The position numbers and the translations under genes were made by a program. The notes under the pieces are model-generated. The model was not told where the DNA came from and did not search any database. It saw nothing but the letters and a program-made list of their open reading frames with translations. 64,000 nt of DNA from Pelagibius sp037652055 (GTDB taxonomy: Bacteria; Pseudomonadota; Alphaproteobacteria; Kiloniellales; Kiloniellaceae), in NCBI RefSeq assembly GCF_037652055.1, contig NZ_JBBKAH010000002.1:124001-188000 (forward strand), given 5' to 3'. Below, in pieces: positions 16,145 to 24,175 of this stretch (its first letter is position 1; every line of letters starts with the position of its first letter).

Positions 16145-16636
16145 TTACGACCCCTTCTTTACCGCGGCCACGGCGCCCCCGGTCAGCGCCACCAGGTCCG
16201 TCGGCGTCAGGCGGAAGACCGCGTTGGGCGTGCCGGCGGCGGCCCAGATCTCGTCCAGCGCCATGAGGTCCGCGTCGATGAAGACGACCGGCGCCTCGCG
16301 GTGGCCGACCGGCGGCACGCCGCCGATGGCAAAGCCGGTCCTGGCGCGGACGAAGTCGGCATCGGCCCGCGCCAGCTTCTCCCCCAGGAGGCCCGCCACG
16401 GCCTTTTCGTCGACCCGGTTGGCGCCGCTGGCCATGACCAGCACCGGACGGCCGGTGTCCGCCGCGCGAAAGATCAGCGACTTGGCGATCTGCGCGACGT
16501 CACAGCCGATCGCCGCCGCTGCCTCCTCCGAGGTGCGCGTCGAGGCGGGAAACTCGCGGACCTGGAACGCGAAGCCCGCGTCTTGGATCGCCGCCTGCAC
16601 CCGACGCGCGCTGTCTTTCAACTGAAGCCCGCTCAT
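16145..16636 (-). CDS. YbaK/EbsC-type aminoacyl-tRNA deacylase
   Basis: This 163-aa protein has the YbaK/ProX fold, which hydrolyses mischarged Ala-, Cys- or similar aminoacyl-tRNA(Pro). The core is ASTRTSEEAAAAIGCDVAQIAKSLIFRAADTGRPVLVMASGANRVDEKAVAGLLG, with the catalytic-site lysine in IAKSLIF, and the C-terminal GGVPPVGH loop. The ATG at 16636 gives the standard length. It is encoded 49 bp after a DUF6064 gene on the same strand. Confidence 0.9.
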   Translation of the reverse strand: MSGLQLKDSARRVQAAIQDAGFAFQVREFPASTRTSEEAAAAIGCDVAQIAKSLIFRAADTGRPVLVMASGANRVDEKAVAGLLGEKLARADADFVRARTGFAIGGVPPVGHREAPVVFIDADLMALDEIWAAAGTPNAVFRLTPTDLVALTGGAVAAVKKGS

Positions 16637-16685
16637 GAACGCAACCGCCTCCGCTGTACGGTCTCTTCGCGCCAGCATAGCACCC

Positions 16686-17321
16686 TCACGCGGCGCGCCA
16701 ATTGCCGGCAGCCATACCCGCCACCGCCGCGACCGAGAGACCCGCCAGGGCGAGGTACTCGGGCACGCCCAGCACCCAGCCGGTGACACCGGCAACAGCG
16801 GCCCACAGCGCCGGGATGACCAGCAGCAGCCAGCGCGTCCGGCCCGGCATCAGCAGCAGCACGGCCAGCGTCAAGAGCACCGTCGGGGCCGGGGCCACGC
16901 CGACCACCCCGGCGGCGGCGAAGCCGGGTCCGGCCAGCCCGCTGACGAGCGGCAGGCCGAAGAGAGAGGCCGCCGCCAGCGCCAGGGCAAGACCGCCGAG
17001 GCGGCCGCCGGCGGCGTGCAGGGTACCGCCGCGCCACACCAGCGCCCAGAGCAGCAGCACCGCCTCGGCGATGAAGGCCCAGCCATAGATCTGCGCCATG
17101 AAATCGAGCGATGCCATGTGCCGCAGAAAAAATGCAGCGCCGCACCACAGCCAGCCGAGGGCGAGGATCGCGCCGAGTGCGCGTCCGCTCCACGGTTGCG
17201 GAGAAAGCGTCAGCCAGACCGCAATCAGCGCCGCCGCAAGCGCAAGGACCTGCGCCGGCCAGATCGCCGTGTTGTACTGAGCGTAGAGGGAGGCCAGCAC
17301 CTCCGCATTGAAAGGAAACAT
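16686..17321 (-). CDS. DUF6064-family membrane protein
   Basis: This is a 211-aa polytopic inner-membrane protein with about six hydrophobic segments. The N-terminal MFPFNAEVLASLYAQYNTAIWPAQ motif is characteristic of DUF6064 proteins. No catalytic motif is visible and its function is not known. It sits 12 bp downstream of an aldo/keto reductase gene's reading direction boundary and upstream of the YbaK gene, all on the minus strand. Confidence 0.8.
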   Translation of the reverse strand: MFPFNAEVLASLYAQYNTAIWPAQVLALAAALIAVWLTLSPQPWSGRALGAILALGWLWCGAAFFLRHMASLDFMAQIYGWAFIAEAVLLLWALVWRGGTLHAAGGRLGGLALALAAASLFGLPLVSGLAGPGFAAAGVVGVAPAPTVLLTLAVLLLMPGRTRWLLLVIPALWAAVAGVTGWVLGVPEYLALAGLSVAAVAGMAAGNWRAA

Positions 17322-17333
17322 GGCGCGGGAAGC

Positions 17334-18248
17334 CTACAGGCTCTCGACGTCCGCCACCATGCGGCGGCGCAACGCGGCATCGGGCAGCGGTCCGGTCAGC
17401 ACGGCCATGTTCTCGGCCATGTGGTCGACGCGCGAGGTCGCCGGAATGACGCAGGTGACGGCGGGATGCGAGACGATGAACTTCAGCAGCACCTGTGCCC
17501 AGTTCGTCGCGCCGATCTCCGCCGCCCAGCCGGGCAGCGGCTGCCCCTCGAAGCGGCGGATCAGCGCCTTCTGGCGGAACGGCCGATTGACCAGCACCGC
17601 CTGGCCGCGGTCGGCGGCCAGCGGCAGCAGCCGCGCTTCGGCCTCACGATCGAGGATGTTGTAGGTGAACTGCACGAAATCGAGCGGCTGGCCTTTCATC
17701 ACCGCTTCCATCTCGTCATGGCGGCTGCCGTGCGAGGTGGTGATGCCGAGATAGCGGATGCGGCCCTCGTCCTTCATGCGCTTCAAGGTTTCCAGATGGC
17801 CGTCCCAGTTCAGCAGGTTGTGCACCTGCATGAGGTCGAAACGCTCGACGCCCCAGGCCGCGCGCTGCTCTTCCATCTGCTCCGGACCGTCGCCCTGCAG
17901 CCAGGTCCACACCTTGCTGGCAGAAAAGAGCTGCGGCCGCCCGAGCTTTTCGAGACCGTAGCCGATCACATCGGCGGAACTGCCGTACATCGGCGAACAG
18001 TCGATCACCGTACCGCCCCGCGCGAAGAACTCCCGCAGCACCTCGGCGCGCTGGTCGCGCAGATCTTGGTTGCTGCCGACGTTGAAGGTGATCCACGAGC
18101 CCATGCCGATCACCGGCACCTTCTCAACGCTCGACGGAATGGTGCGGGTGATCGCTGCATCCTGCGCCCGTGTCAAAGTGCTCGCAAAAGGCAAGGCCGC
18201 AAGGCCGCCCAGCACGCTTCGCCGCGAAGGTCGCCAAGATCCGGTCAT
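17334..18248 (-). CDS. Tat-exported aldo/keto reductase
   Basis: This 304-aa NADPH-dependent aldo/keto reductase-fold protein begins with a twin-arginine signal: SRRSVLGGLAAL at residues 8-19, then a hydrophobic stretch and a likely cleavage site near Ala-Gln-Asp. The TIM-barrel active-site Asp/Tyr region is VIDCSPMYGSSADVIGYGLEKLGR, and the cofactor end is ATNWAQVLLKFIVSHPAVTCVIPATSRVDHM. Export in folded form fits a cofactor-binding periplasmic oxidoreductase. Substrate unknown. Confidence 0.87.
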   Translation of the reverse strand: MTGSWRPSRRSVLGGLAALPFASTLTRAQDAAITRTIPSSVEKVPVIGMGSWITFNVGSNQDLRDQRAEVLREFFARGGTVIDCSPMYGSSADVIGYGLEKLGRPQLFSASKVWTWLQGDGPEQMEEQRAAWGVERFDLMQVHNLLNWDGHLETLKRMKDEGRIRYLGITTSHGSRHDEMEAVMKGQPLDFVQFTYNILDREAEARLLPLAADRGQAVLVNRPFRQKALIRRFEGQPLPGWAAEIGATNWAQVLLKFIVSHPAVTCVIPATSRVDHMAENMAVLTGPLPDAALRRRMVADVESL

Positions 18249-18293
18249 GGGAAGAACATGGGCCCTGCGGGCCGAATGTCAAAGAAACGGGAT

Positions 18294-19109
18294 CTAACCC
18301 AGTTCCCTGCTGCGCTTGGTGGCGGCGGCGATGGCGCGGGTCATCAGCGGCTGCAGGCCGTCCTCGGCCATGAGGATCTTCAAGGCCTCCAGCGTAGTGC
18401 CGGCGGGTGAGGTGACGTTCTCGCGCAGCTTGGACGCCGGCTCGCTGGCGATGTGGACCAGTTCGCCGGCACCGGCGACGGTCACGCGGGCGCACTGCAT
18501 GGCGAGGTCCTCCGGTAGTCCGGCGGCGACGCCGGCCTTGGCGAGGCACTCGATCAGCAGGAAGACGTAGGCCGGGCCGCCGCCGGAGACGGCGGTGACC
18601 GCGTCGATCAGGCCCTCGTCGTCGACCCAGGCGGTCTCGCCCACCGCGGCCAACAGCGCGCCGCAGATATCGCGCAACTTGGCATCGGCACGGTCGTTGG
18701 CGACCAGCACCGTCATGCCGCGGCCGACGGCGGCGGGCGTGTTGGGCATGGCACGCACCACAGGGGTGGTCTCGCCCAGTACCTTCTCGAAGCCGGCGAT
18801 GCGCCAGCCGGCGGCGATGGAGAGCGCCGCCGCACCTTTCGCGGCAAAATCTTTGTAGGCCGGCAACGCATCGGCCAGCATCTGCGGCTTCACCGCGAAG
18901 ACGATGAGGGCGGGCTTGAAATCGGCAGGCAGGGCGGCGGCATCGGCGGCGTGGTGCACGCCCTGGGCGATGAAGCCCTGCAAGGGATCGGCATGAGGTT
19001 CGACGATCCACACCTCGGCGGGGGAAAGGCCCTGGCTCAGCCAGCCTTCCAGCAGCGCACCGCCCATCTTGCCGCAGCCGACCAGCAGTAGCGGTCCGCC
19101 GAGATTCAT
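18294..19109 (-). CDS. proC: Pyrroline-5-carboxylate reductase
   Basis: This 271-aa NAD(P)H-dependent enzyme makes the last step of proline synthesis. The nucleotide-binding loop is LLVGCGKMGGALLEGW, and the C-terminal signature is VTAVSGGGPAYVFLLIECLAKAGVAAGLPEDLA, followed by NVTSPAGTTLEALKIL. The start is the ATG at 19109; an in-frame TTG nine bases upstream is less likely. It is 50 bp from the YbjN gene on the same strand and 45 bp before the aldo/keto reductase gene. Confidence 0.95.
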   Translation of the reverse strand: MNLGGPLLLVGCGKMGGALLEGWLSQGLSPAEVWIVEPHADPLQGFIAQGVHHAADAAALPADFKPALIVFAVKPQMLADALPAYKDFAAKGAAALSIAAGWRIAGFEKVLGETTPVVRAMPNTPAAVGRGMTVLVANDRADAKLRDICGALLAAVGETAWVDDEGLIDAVTAVSGGGPAYVFLLIECLAKAGVAAGLPEDLAMQCARVTVAGAGELVHIASEPASKLRENVTSPAGTTLEALKILMAEDGLQPLMTRAIAAATKRSRELG

Positions 19110-19159
19110 GACGCGCAAAGTTCCATGGCAGACGGCTTCATAACGGCTTCATAACGGCA

Positions 19160-19660
19160 TCAGGCTTCGCCGACCGTCTCCAGCATTGCCGTCTCGAGTG
19201 CCTCGCGCACCGGCGAGCCGCCCCAGACGACGAGCTGCAGCGCCGGATAGATGCGGTCGCATTCGGTCAGCGCCGCTTCCACCAGGTCCTCCAGCTGCTC
19301 CACCGAGGCGCCGGGCAAGCCGCGCAGCGGGATGGTGTGGCGGTACATCACCGCGCCTTCGTCGGCCATGAGGTCGAAGTGGCCGAGCCACAGGCGCTCG
19401 TTGGCGTGGGCCAGCAGATCGCAAACTTCCTGGCGCCGCTCCTGCGGCACCTTCATGTCGAAATGGCAGGAGAAGAACATGGAGCTGACCTCCGACTGCC
19501 AGACGGAATACATGTGATACTCGCACCAGTGGCCGCCCATCTCGATGAGCAGCTCGGACTCGCTGTGGCGGTCCAGAGTCCAGTCGTTGGCGGTGCCGAG
19601 TTCTTCCAGGAGGTCGAGGGGGTTGATCGGATGGTGGTATTCGGAAACGAGTTCGACCAT
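19160..19660 (-). CDS. YbjN domain-containing protein
   Basis: This 166-aa protein belongs to the YbjN (sensory transduction regulator-like) family, a type III secretion chaperone-like fold of uncertain role. Visible family features are NPLDLLEELGTANDWTLDRHSESELLIEMGGHWCEYHMYSVWQ and NERLWLGHFDLMADEGAVMYRHTIPL. In alphaproteobacteria the gene commonly sits beside proC, as here, and next to ubiK. No signal peptide is present. Confidence 0.87.
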   Translation of the reverse strand: MVELVSEYHHPINPLDLLEELGTANDWTLDRHSESELLIEMGGHWCEYHMYSVWQSEVSSMFFSCHFDMKVPQERRQEVCDLLAHANERLWLGHFDLMADEGAVMYRHTIPLRGLPGASVEQLEDLVEAALTECDRIYPALQLVVWGGSPVREALETAMLETVGEA

Positions 19661-19857
19661 TGCGACGCAGCCTCTTCGGTTGGCGGTGGCAGGGTCGAGC
19701 GTCCCGCTTGGACCGATATATGGATTAAGGCGACGCCGCCGCTACCAAATGTAGCGTAGCCCCAAAAGATTCCGCTCTGCAACAAACGATTGGGCGGAAA
19801 TCCGCCATTCCGCGAGAAACCTGTGGACGAGACGAGAGAAAAAGGGCAGCAGCGCCG

Positions 19858-20202
19858 TCAGCCGTCGCCCTGCCCGGCACTGGGCCCGGTGCCGGCCCCA
19901 GTGCCGCCCGGCGTGGCCGCGGATTTTTTCGAAACCGCCTCCAGCGCGGCTTCCAGGGCCGCCAGGCGCTGTTCCAGTGCCGCCACCTGCTCGCTCAGCA
20001 CCTCCTGCTGCTCGCGGGCGGCGGCGGCCACCGCCGCCATGGCATCGAACTCCTCGCGCGGCACCAGGTCCATCTGGGCCAGCAGGCGCTCCAGCTGCTC
20101 GCGGAAGCGCGCCTCGACCTCGCTGCGCATGCCGGCGGCGACCCCGAAGGCGCTGCTCGCCACCTTGGCTATGTCTTCCAGGATCTTGCTCTGGCTCTGC
20201 AT
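19858..20202 (-). CDS. ubiK: UbiK/BMFP accessory factor of ubiquinone synthesis
   Basis: This 114-aa protein of the BMFP/UbiK family is amphipathic at the N-terminus (ILEDIAKVASSAFGVAAGMRSEVEARFREQLERLL) and has a coiled coil around residues 60-95. UbiK in E. coli assists the aerobic ubiquinone-synthesis complex. The last 20 residues are Gly/Thr/Ala-rich and probably disordered. The 197-bp gap to the YbjN gene holds only a 6-bp inverted repeat at 19793-19806. Confidence 0.82.
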   Translation of the reverse strand: MQSQSKILEDIAKVASSAFGVAAGMRSEVEARFREQLERLLAQMDLVPREEFDAMAAVAAAAREQQEVLSEQVAALEQRLAALEAALEAVSKKSAATPGGTGAGTGPSAGQGDG

Positions 20203-20312
20203 TTGGGAATCCTTCCTCGCGCGTCGGGTTTCGCCACACTATGACCGGCGCGGGGGGACGCTTCAACCGGCTGCCGTCGCTGTGATGCAGCCTGCGGGCG
20301 CCGGAGCCGGGG

Positions 20313-20342
20313 TTGCGGAGCCTTCGGCCGCCCCTCTATAAG
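20313..20342 (+). promoter_or_regulatory. Possible promoter of the hldD operon
   Basis: TTGCGG (20313-20318) and TATAAG (20337-20342) are 18 bp apart, ending 43 bp before the hldD ATG. The -10 matches 5 of 6 consensus bases; the -35 is weak. Confidence 0.4.
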
Positions 20343-20385
20343 GAAGCGCCTGAGATTTCCCAAGATTTGAGGATTCACCCCGCGC

Positions 20386-21384
20386 ATGCTCCTCGTCACC
20401 GGCGGCGCCGGCTTCATCGGCTCCAACCTCGTCGCCGCCCTCGCGGAACGCGGCCACGACGTGGTGGTCTGCGATCGGCTGGGCGAGGGCGACAAGTGGC
20501 GCAACCTCGCCCACCACACCATCGAGGACGTGATTCCGCCGGAGGAGCTGCCGCAGTTCCTGCGCTGGGCCGAGGGGCGGCTCTCCGCCGTGTTCCACCT
20601 GGGCGCCATCTCGGCGACCACCGAGACCGATGGCGACGCGTTGCTCGCCAACAACTTCCGCCTCTCCAAGGTATTCTGGGACCATTGCGCGCGCGAAGGC
20701 ATTCCACTGATCTACGCCTCCTCGGCGGCGACCTACGGCGACGGCGCCGAGGGCTTCGACGACGACGCCTCCGCCGAGTACCTCGCCCGCCTGCGCCCGC
20801 TGAACGGCTATGGCTGGAGCAAGCACCTCTTCGACCGCTGGGTCATGCGGCGCCTGGCCAAGGACGCGCCGCCGGATGAATCCTGGGCGCCGCCGCAGTG
20901 GGCGGGCCTGAAGTTCTTCAACGTCTACGGCCCCAACGAGTATCACAAGGGCGGCCAGGCCAGCGTCGCTTGGCACCTCTTCGGCCAGCTCTCGCGCGGC
21001 GAGCCGGCAAGGCTCTTCCAGTCGCACCATCCCGACTACGCCGACGGCGGCCAGCTGCGCGACTTCATCTGGGTCGGCGATTGCGTCGACGTCATGCTGT
21101 GGCTGCTGGACCATCCGAAGGTCAGCGGCCTCTTCAACGTCGGTACCGGCAAGGCGCGCAGCTTTGCCGACCTGGCACGTGCCGTCTTCGCCGCCATGGA
21201 TAAGCCGGAGAACATCAGCTACGTTCCGGCACCCGAAGCGATCCGCGACAAGTACCAGTACTTCACGGAAGCAAAGATGGCGCGGCTGCGCACCGCCGGC
21301 TACGGCAAGCCCTTCACGGACCTGGAAGAGGGCGTCGCCCGCTACGTGAAGGACTATCTCACCCAGTCCGATCCCTACCGCTAG
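20386..21384 (+). CDS. hldD: ADP-glyceromanno-heptose 6-epimerase
   Basis: This 332-aa extended short-chain dehydrogenase epimerises ADP-D-glycero-D-manno-heptose to the L-form used for the LPS inner core. The Rossmann start is LLVTGGAGFIGSNLV; the catalytic YxxxK is in NGYGWSKHLFDRWV; FFNVYGPNEYHKGGQASV is typical of HldD/RfaD. It opens a five-gene run with lgt, midA, pgeF and an M24-like gene, in which the last four are overlapping or within a few bases. Confidence 0.94.
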   Translation: MLLVTGGAGFIGSNLVAALAERGHDVVVCDRLGEGDKWRNLAHHTIEDVIPPEELPQFLRWAEGRLSAVFHLGAISATTETDGDALLANNFRLSKVFWDHCAREGIPLIYASSAATYGDGAEGFDDDASAEYLARLRPLNGYGWSKHLFDRWVMRRLAKDAPPDESWAPPQWAGLKFFNVYGPNEYHKGGQASVAWHLFGQLSRGEPARLFQSHHPDYADGGQLRDFIWVGDCVDVMLWLLDHPKVSGLFNVGTGKARSFADLARAVFAAMDKPENISYVPAPEAIRDKYQYFTEAKMARLRTAGYGKPFTDLEEGVARYVKDYLTQSDPYR

Positions 21385-21408
21385 TACCCATTATCAGGAT
21401 TAGGCCCC

Positions 21409-22254
21409 ATGGCATCCCCGGCTGAGTCCGCCGTCCACTCTCTCGGCCAGATGCTGATGGCCCTGCAGCACCCGAACTTCGATCCGGTCGCCTTTTCCAT
21501 CTGGATCTTCGACGTGCGCTGGTACGCGCTGGCCTACATCTCCGGCCTCATCCTCGCCTGGCTGTACTGCCGCTGGATGACGAAGCTGCCGCCGAACCGC
21601 CTGAAGCCGGTGGACTTCGACGACTTCCTCTTGTGGGCGACGCTGGGCGTGGTGCTGGGCGGGCGCCTCGGCTACGTGCTGTTCTACAAACCGGACTACT
21701 ACCTGGCGAACCCGATGGAGATCGTCTTCATCTGGCGCGGCGGCATGTCGTTCCACGGCGGCCTTCTTGGCGTATTGGCGGCCATTGGCCTTTTCGCGCG
21801 CAGCCGCGGCGTCAGCTACTTCACGCTCTCCGACATCGTCGGCGCGGCGACGCCGATCGGGCTCTGCCTCGGCCGCGTCGCCAACTTCATCAACGGCGAG
21901 CTCTTCGGCCGCACCACGGATTCCACCGTGGTGCCCTGGGCCATGGTATTCCCGCAGGGCGGTCCCATCGCGCGTCATCCGAGCCAGCTCTACGAGGCGC
22001 TGCTGGAAGGCGTGGTACTCTTCATCATCCTGCACATCATGGTGCGCAGGGGCGCGCTGCAGACGACCGGCCTCGTCTCCGGCGCCTTCATGATCGGCTA
22101 CGGCCTCGCGCGCATCGTCGCGGAGTTCTTCCGCCAGCCCGACGACTTCCTGAACTTCGTGCTGCCCGGCACCACCATGGGCCAGGTGCTGTCGGTCCCC
22201 ATGGTGCTGGTCGGCATCGCCGTCACCCTCTGGGCGCTGCGCCGCAAGGCCTGA
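21409..22254 (+). CDS. lgt: Phosphatidylglycerol--prolipoprotein diacylglyceryl transferase
   Basis: This 281-aa inner-membrane enzyme transfers diacylglycerol from phosphatidylglycerol to the lipobox cysteine of prolipoproteins. About seven membrane segments are visible. The Lgt signature GRVANFINGELFGR, the essential-His region GGMSFHGGLLG and RHPSQLYEALLEG are all present. Its TGA overlaps the ATG of midA (TGATG), which indicates translational coupling. Confidence 0.96.
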   Translation: MASPAESAVHSLGQMLMALQHPNFDPVAFSIWIFDVRWYALAYISGLILAWLYCRWMTKLPPNRLKPVDFDDFLLWATLGVVLGGRLGYVLFYKPDYYLANPMEIVFIWRGGMSFHGGLLGVLAAIGLFARSRGVSYFTLSDIVGAATPIGLCLGRVANFINGELFGRTTDSTVVPWAMVFPQGGPIARHPSQLYEALLEGVVLFIILHIMVRRGALQTTGLVSGAFMIGYGLARIVAEFFRQPDDFLNFVLPGTTMGQVLSVPMVLVGIAVTLWALRRKA

Positions 22255-23393
22255 TGGCCATGGTCATTCAGAGCCTGCTCGACCACCTGCGCACACGCCT
22301 TACCCGCGAGGGCGCCATGACCGTGGCGGACTTCATGGGCGAAGCGCTGACACATCCGGCCAGCGGCTACTACATGCACGGCGATCCCTTCGGCGCGCCC
22401 TCTGCGGCGGGCGGCGACTTCATCACCGCGCCGGAGATCAGCCAGATGTTCGGCGAACTGCTGGGCATCTGGTGCGTCGACACCTGGATGCGGCTGGGCA
22501 AGCCCGACCCCTGCCTGCTGGTCGAGCTGGGCCCCGGACGCGGCACCCTGATGGCCGATGCCCTGCGCGCGACGCGCCTGGTGCCCGGCTTCCACGATGC
22601 GCTGAAGGTGCAGCTGGTCGAGATCAGCCCGGCCCTGCGCGAGCGCCAGCGCGAATCCCTCGGCGCGCACCGGATCACTTGGCTGGACAACGTCGGCCAG
22701 ATTCCCGAGGCGCCGCTGCTGCTGGTCGCCAACGAGTTCTTCGATGCCCTGCCGGTGCGCCAGTTCGAACAGACCCGTGAAGGCTGGGCCGAGCGGGTGG
22801 TGGTGCTGGACGATGCCGGCAAGCTGACCTTCGCCCTGGCCGCGCCCTCGCCGGCCAACCGCGTCCTCATCCCCGCAACCCTGCGCGACGCCGCCAAGGG
22901 CAGCCTGGTCGAGATCTGCCCCGCCGCCCTCAACATCGCCGCCTTCTTGGGCCACCGCCTGGCGCGCCAGCCCGGCGCCGCCCTGATCATCGACTACGGC
23001 CCCGCCGCCTCGACACCCGGTCCGACCCTGCAGGCGCTGCGCCGCCACAAGCGCCACGACGTGCTGGAGGCCCCCGGCACCGCCGACCTGACCGCCCACG
23101 TCGACTTCCAGAGCCTCGCGCAGGGCGCCACCGCGGCCGGCTGTACGGCGCACGGCCCGGTGACGCAGGGGACCTTTCTGAAGGCGCTGGGCATCGAGGT
23201 GCGCGCCGCGCAGCTTGCCGAGTCGGCGCCCCGCGCCGCCGCCGCGCTCACCGCCGCCCGAAAGCGTCTGACCGACCCGACGGAGATGGGCGAGCTGTTC
23301 AAGGTCCTGGCCCTGACGCCGCGCGACATGCCGCCGCCGGCAGGGTTCGAGTCCCTGTCGCCGCCCCTATCCTCGCATGGCGAAGGCGGTTAA
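22254..23393 (+). CDS. MidA/NDUFAF7-family protein arginine methyltransferase
   Basis: This 379-aa SAM-dependent methyltransferase belongs to the family that includes mitochondrial NDUFAF7/MidA, which methylates an arginine of NDUFS2 during complex I assembly. The family motif I is LLVELGPGRGTLMADALRA, followed by VQLVEISPALRERQ, LLVANEFFDALPVRQF and a GAALIIDYGP strand. The N-terminal MTVADFMGEALTHPASGYYM is also diagnostic. The start at 22254 overlaps the lgt stop; ATG 22260 is an alternative. The last codons overlap pgeF by 17 bp. Confidence 0.9.
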   Translation: MAMVIQSLLDHLRTRLTREGAMTVADFMGEALTHPASGYYMHGDPFGAPSAAGGDFITAPEISQMFGELLGIWCVDTWMRLGKPDPCLLVELGPGRGTLMADALRATRLVPGFHDALKVQLVEISPALRERQRESLGAHRITWLDNVGQIPEAPLLLVANEFFDALPVRQFEQTREGWAERVVVLDDAGKLTFALAAPSPANRVLIPATLRDAAKGSLVEICPAALNIAAFLGHRLARQPGAALIIDYGPAASTPGPTLQALRRHKRHDVLEAPGTADLTAHVDFQSLAQGATAAGCTAHGPVTQGTFLKALGIEVRAAQLAESAPRAAAALTAARKRLTDPTEMGELFKVLALTPRDMPPPAGFESLSPPLSSHGEGG

Positions 23394-24171
23394 AGTGCCG
23401 GCCATGCTGACGACCGGAGCCCTCAACGACCTGCCCGCCGTGCGCCACGGCTTCTTCTGCCGCACCGGCGGGGTCTCGGAAGGCCTCTTCTCCAGCCTCA
23501 ACTGCGGCTACGGCTCCGGCGACAAGCCGGAGAACGTGACCGAGAACCGGCGCCGTGCGATGGCCGAGATGGATCTGGAGGGCGGGCGCCTGGTGACCGC
23601 CTACCAGGTGCATTCCCCTGCCGTGGTCGAGGTGACGAAGCCCTGGGCGCGCGAGGACGCCCCCAAGGCCGACGCCATGGTGACGCGCGAGCGCCAACTG
23701 GTGCTCGGCATTCTCACCGCCGACTGCGTGCCGGTGCTCTTTGCCGAAGCGGAGGCCGGCGTCGTCGGCGCCGCCCATGCCGGCTGGAAGGGCGCGCTGA
23801 CCGGCGTGATCGAGGCCACCGTGGCCGCCATGGCGGCGCTCGGCGCCGACCCCAAGCGCATCGTCGCCGGCATCGGCCCGGCGATCGCCCAGCGCTCCTA
23901 CGAGGTCGGGCCGGAATTCCCCGCCCCCTTCCTGGAACAGCACGCCGCCAACGCCGATTTCTTCTGTCCCTCGCCGCGTGACGGACACTTCCTCTTCGAC
24001 ATCAAGGGCTACGTCGCCCGCCGCCTCAGCTTCGCGGGCCTCAAGTCGATCCAGTCGCTGCCCTGCGACACCTGCGCCGAGGACACCCGTTTCTTCAGCT
24101 ACCGCCGCTCCTGCCACCGCAAGGAGCCGGACTACGGCCGCGGCCTCTCCGCCATCTATCTGGAACCGTAA
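23377..24171 (+). CDS. pgeF: Peptidoglycan editing factor PgeF
   Basis: This 264-aa laccase-domain (YfiH/DUF152) protein hydrolyses mis-incorporated amino acids in UDP-MurNAc peptides (L-Ser for L-Ala), as shown for E. coli YfiH. The zinc-site residues are visible in AYQVHSPAVV, LTADCVPVLF and GAAHAGWKGAL; the C-terminus has CDTCAEDTRFFSYRRSCHRKEPDYGRGLSAIYL. The gene overlaps midA and is followed four bases later by the M24-like gene. Confidence 0.93.
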   Translation: MAKAVKVPAMLTTGALNDLPAVRHGFFCRTGGVSEGLFSSLNCGYGSGDKPENVTENRRRAMAEMDLEGGRLVTAYQVHSPAVVEVTKPWAREDAPKADAMVTRERQLVLGILTADCVPVLFAEAEAGVVGAAHAGWKGALTGVIEATVAAMAALGADPKRIVAGIGPAIAQRSYEVGPEFPAPFLEQHAANADFFCPSPRDGHFLFDIKGYVARRLSFAGLKSIQSLPCDTCAEDTRFFSYRRSCHRKEPDYGRGLSAIYLEP

Positions 24172-24175
24172 GAAA

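Noticed and set aside
19793..19806. Inverted repeat GGCGGA-AA-TCCGCC downstream of ubiK
   Set aside because: A two-base loop and no T tract make it unsuitable as a terminator, and it shows no promoter context.
23345..23363. Sequence resembling a tRNA T-arm (CAGGGTTCGAGTCCCTG), possibly an integration-site remnant
   Set aside because: It lies inside the 3' end of midA, has no matching acceptor or anticodon arms upstream, and no integrase is nearby.
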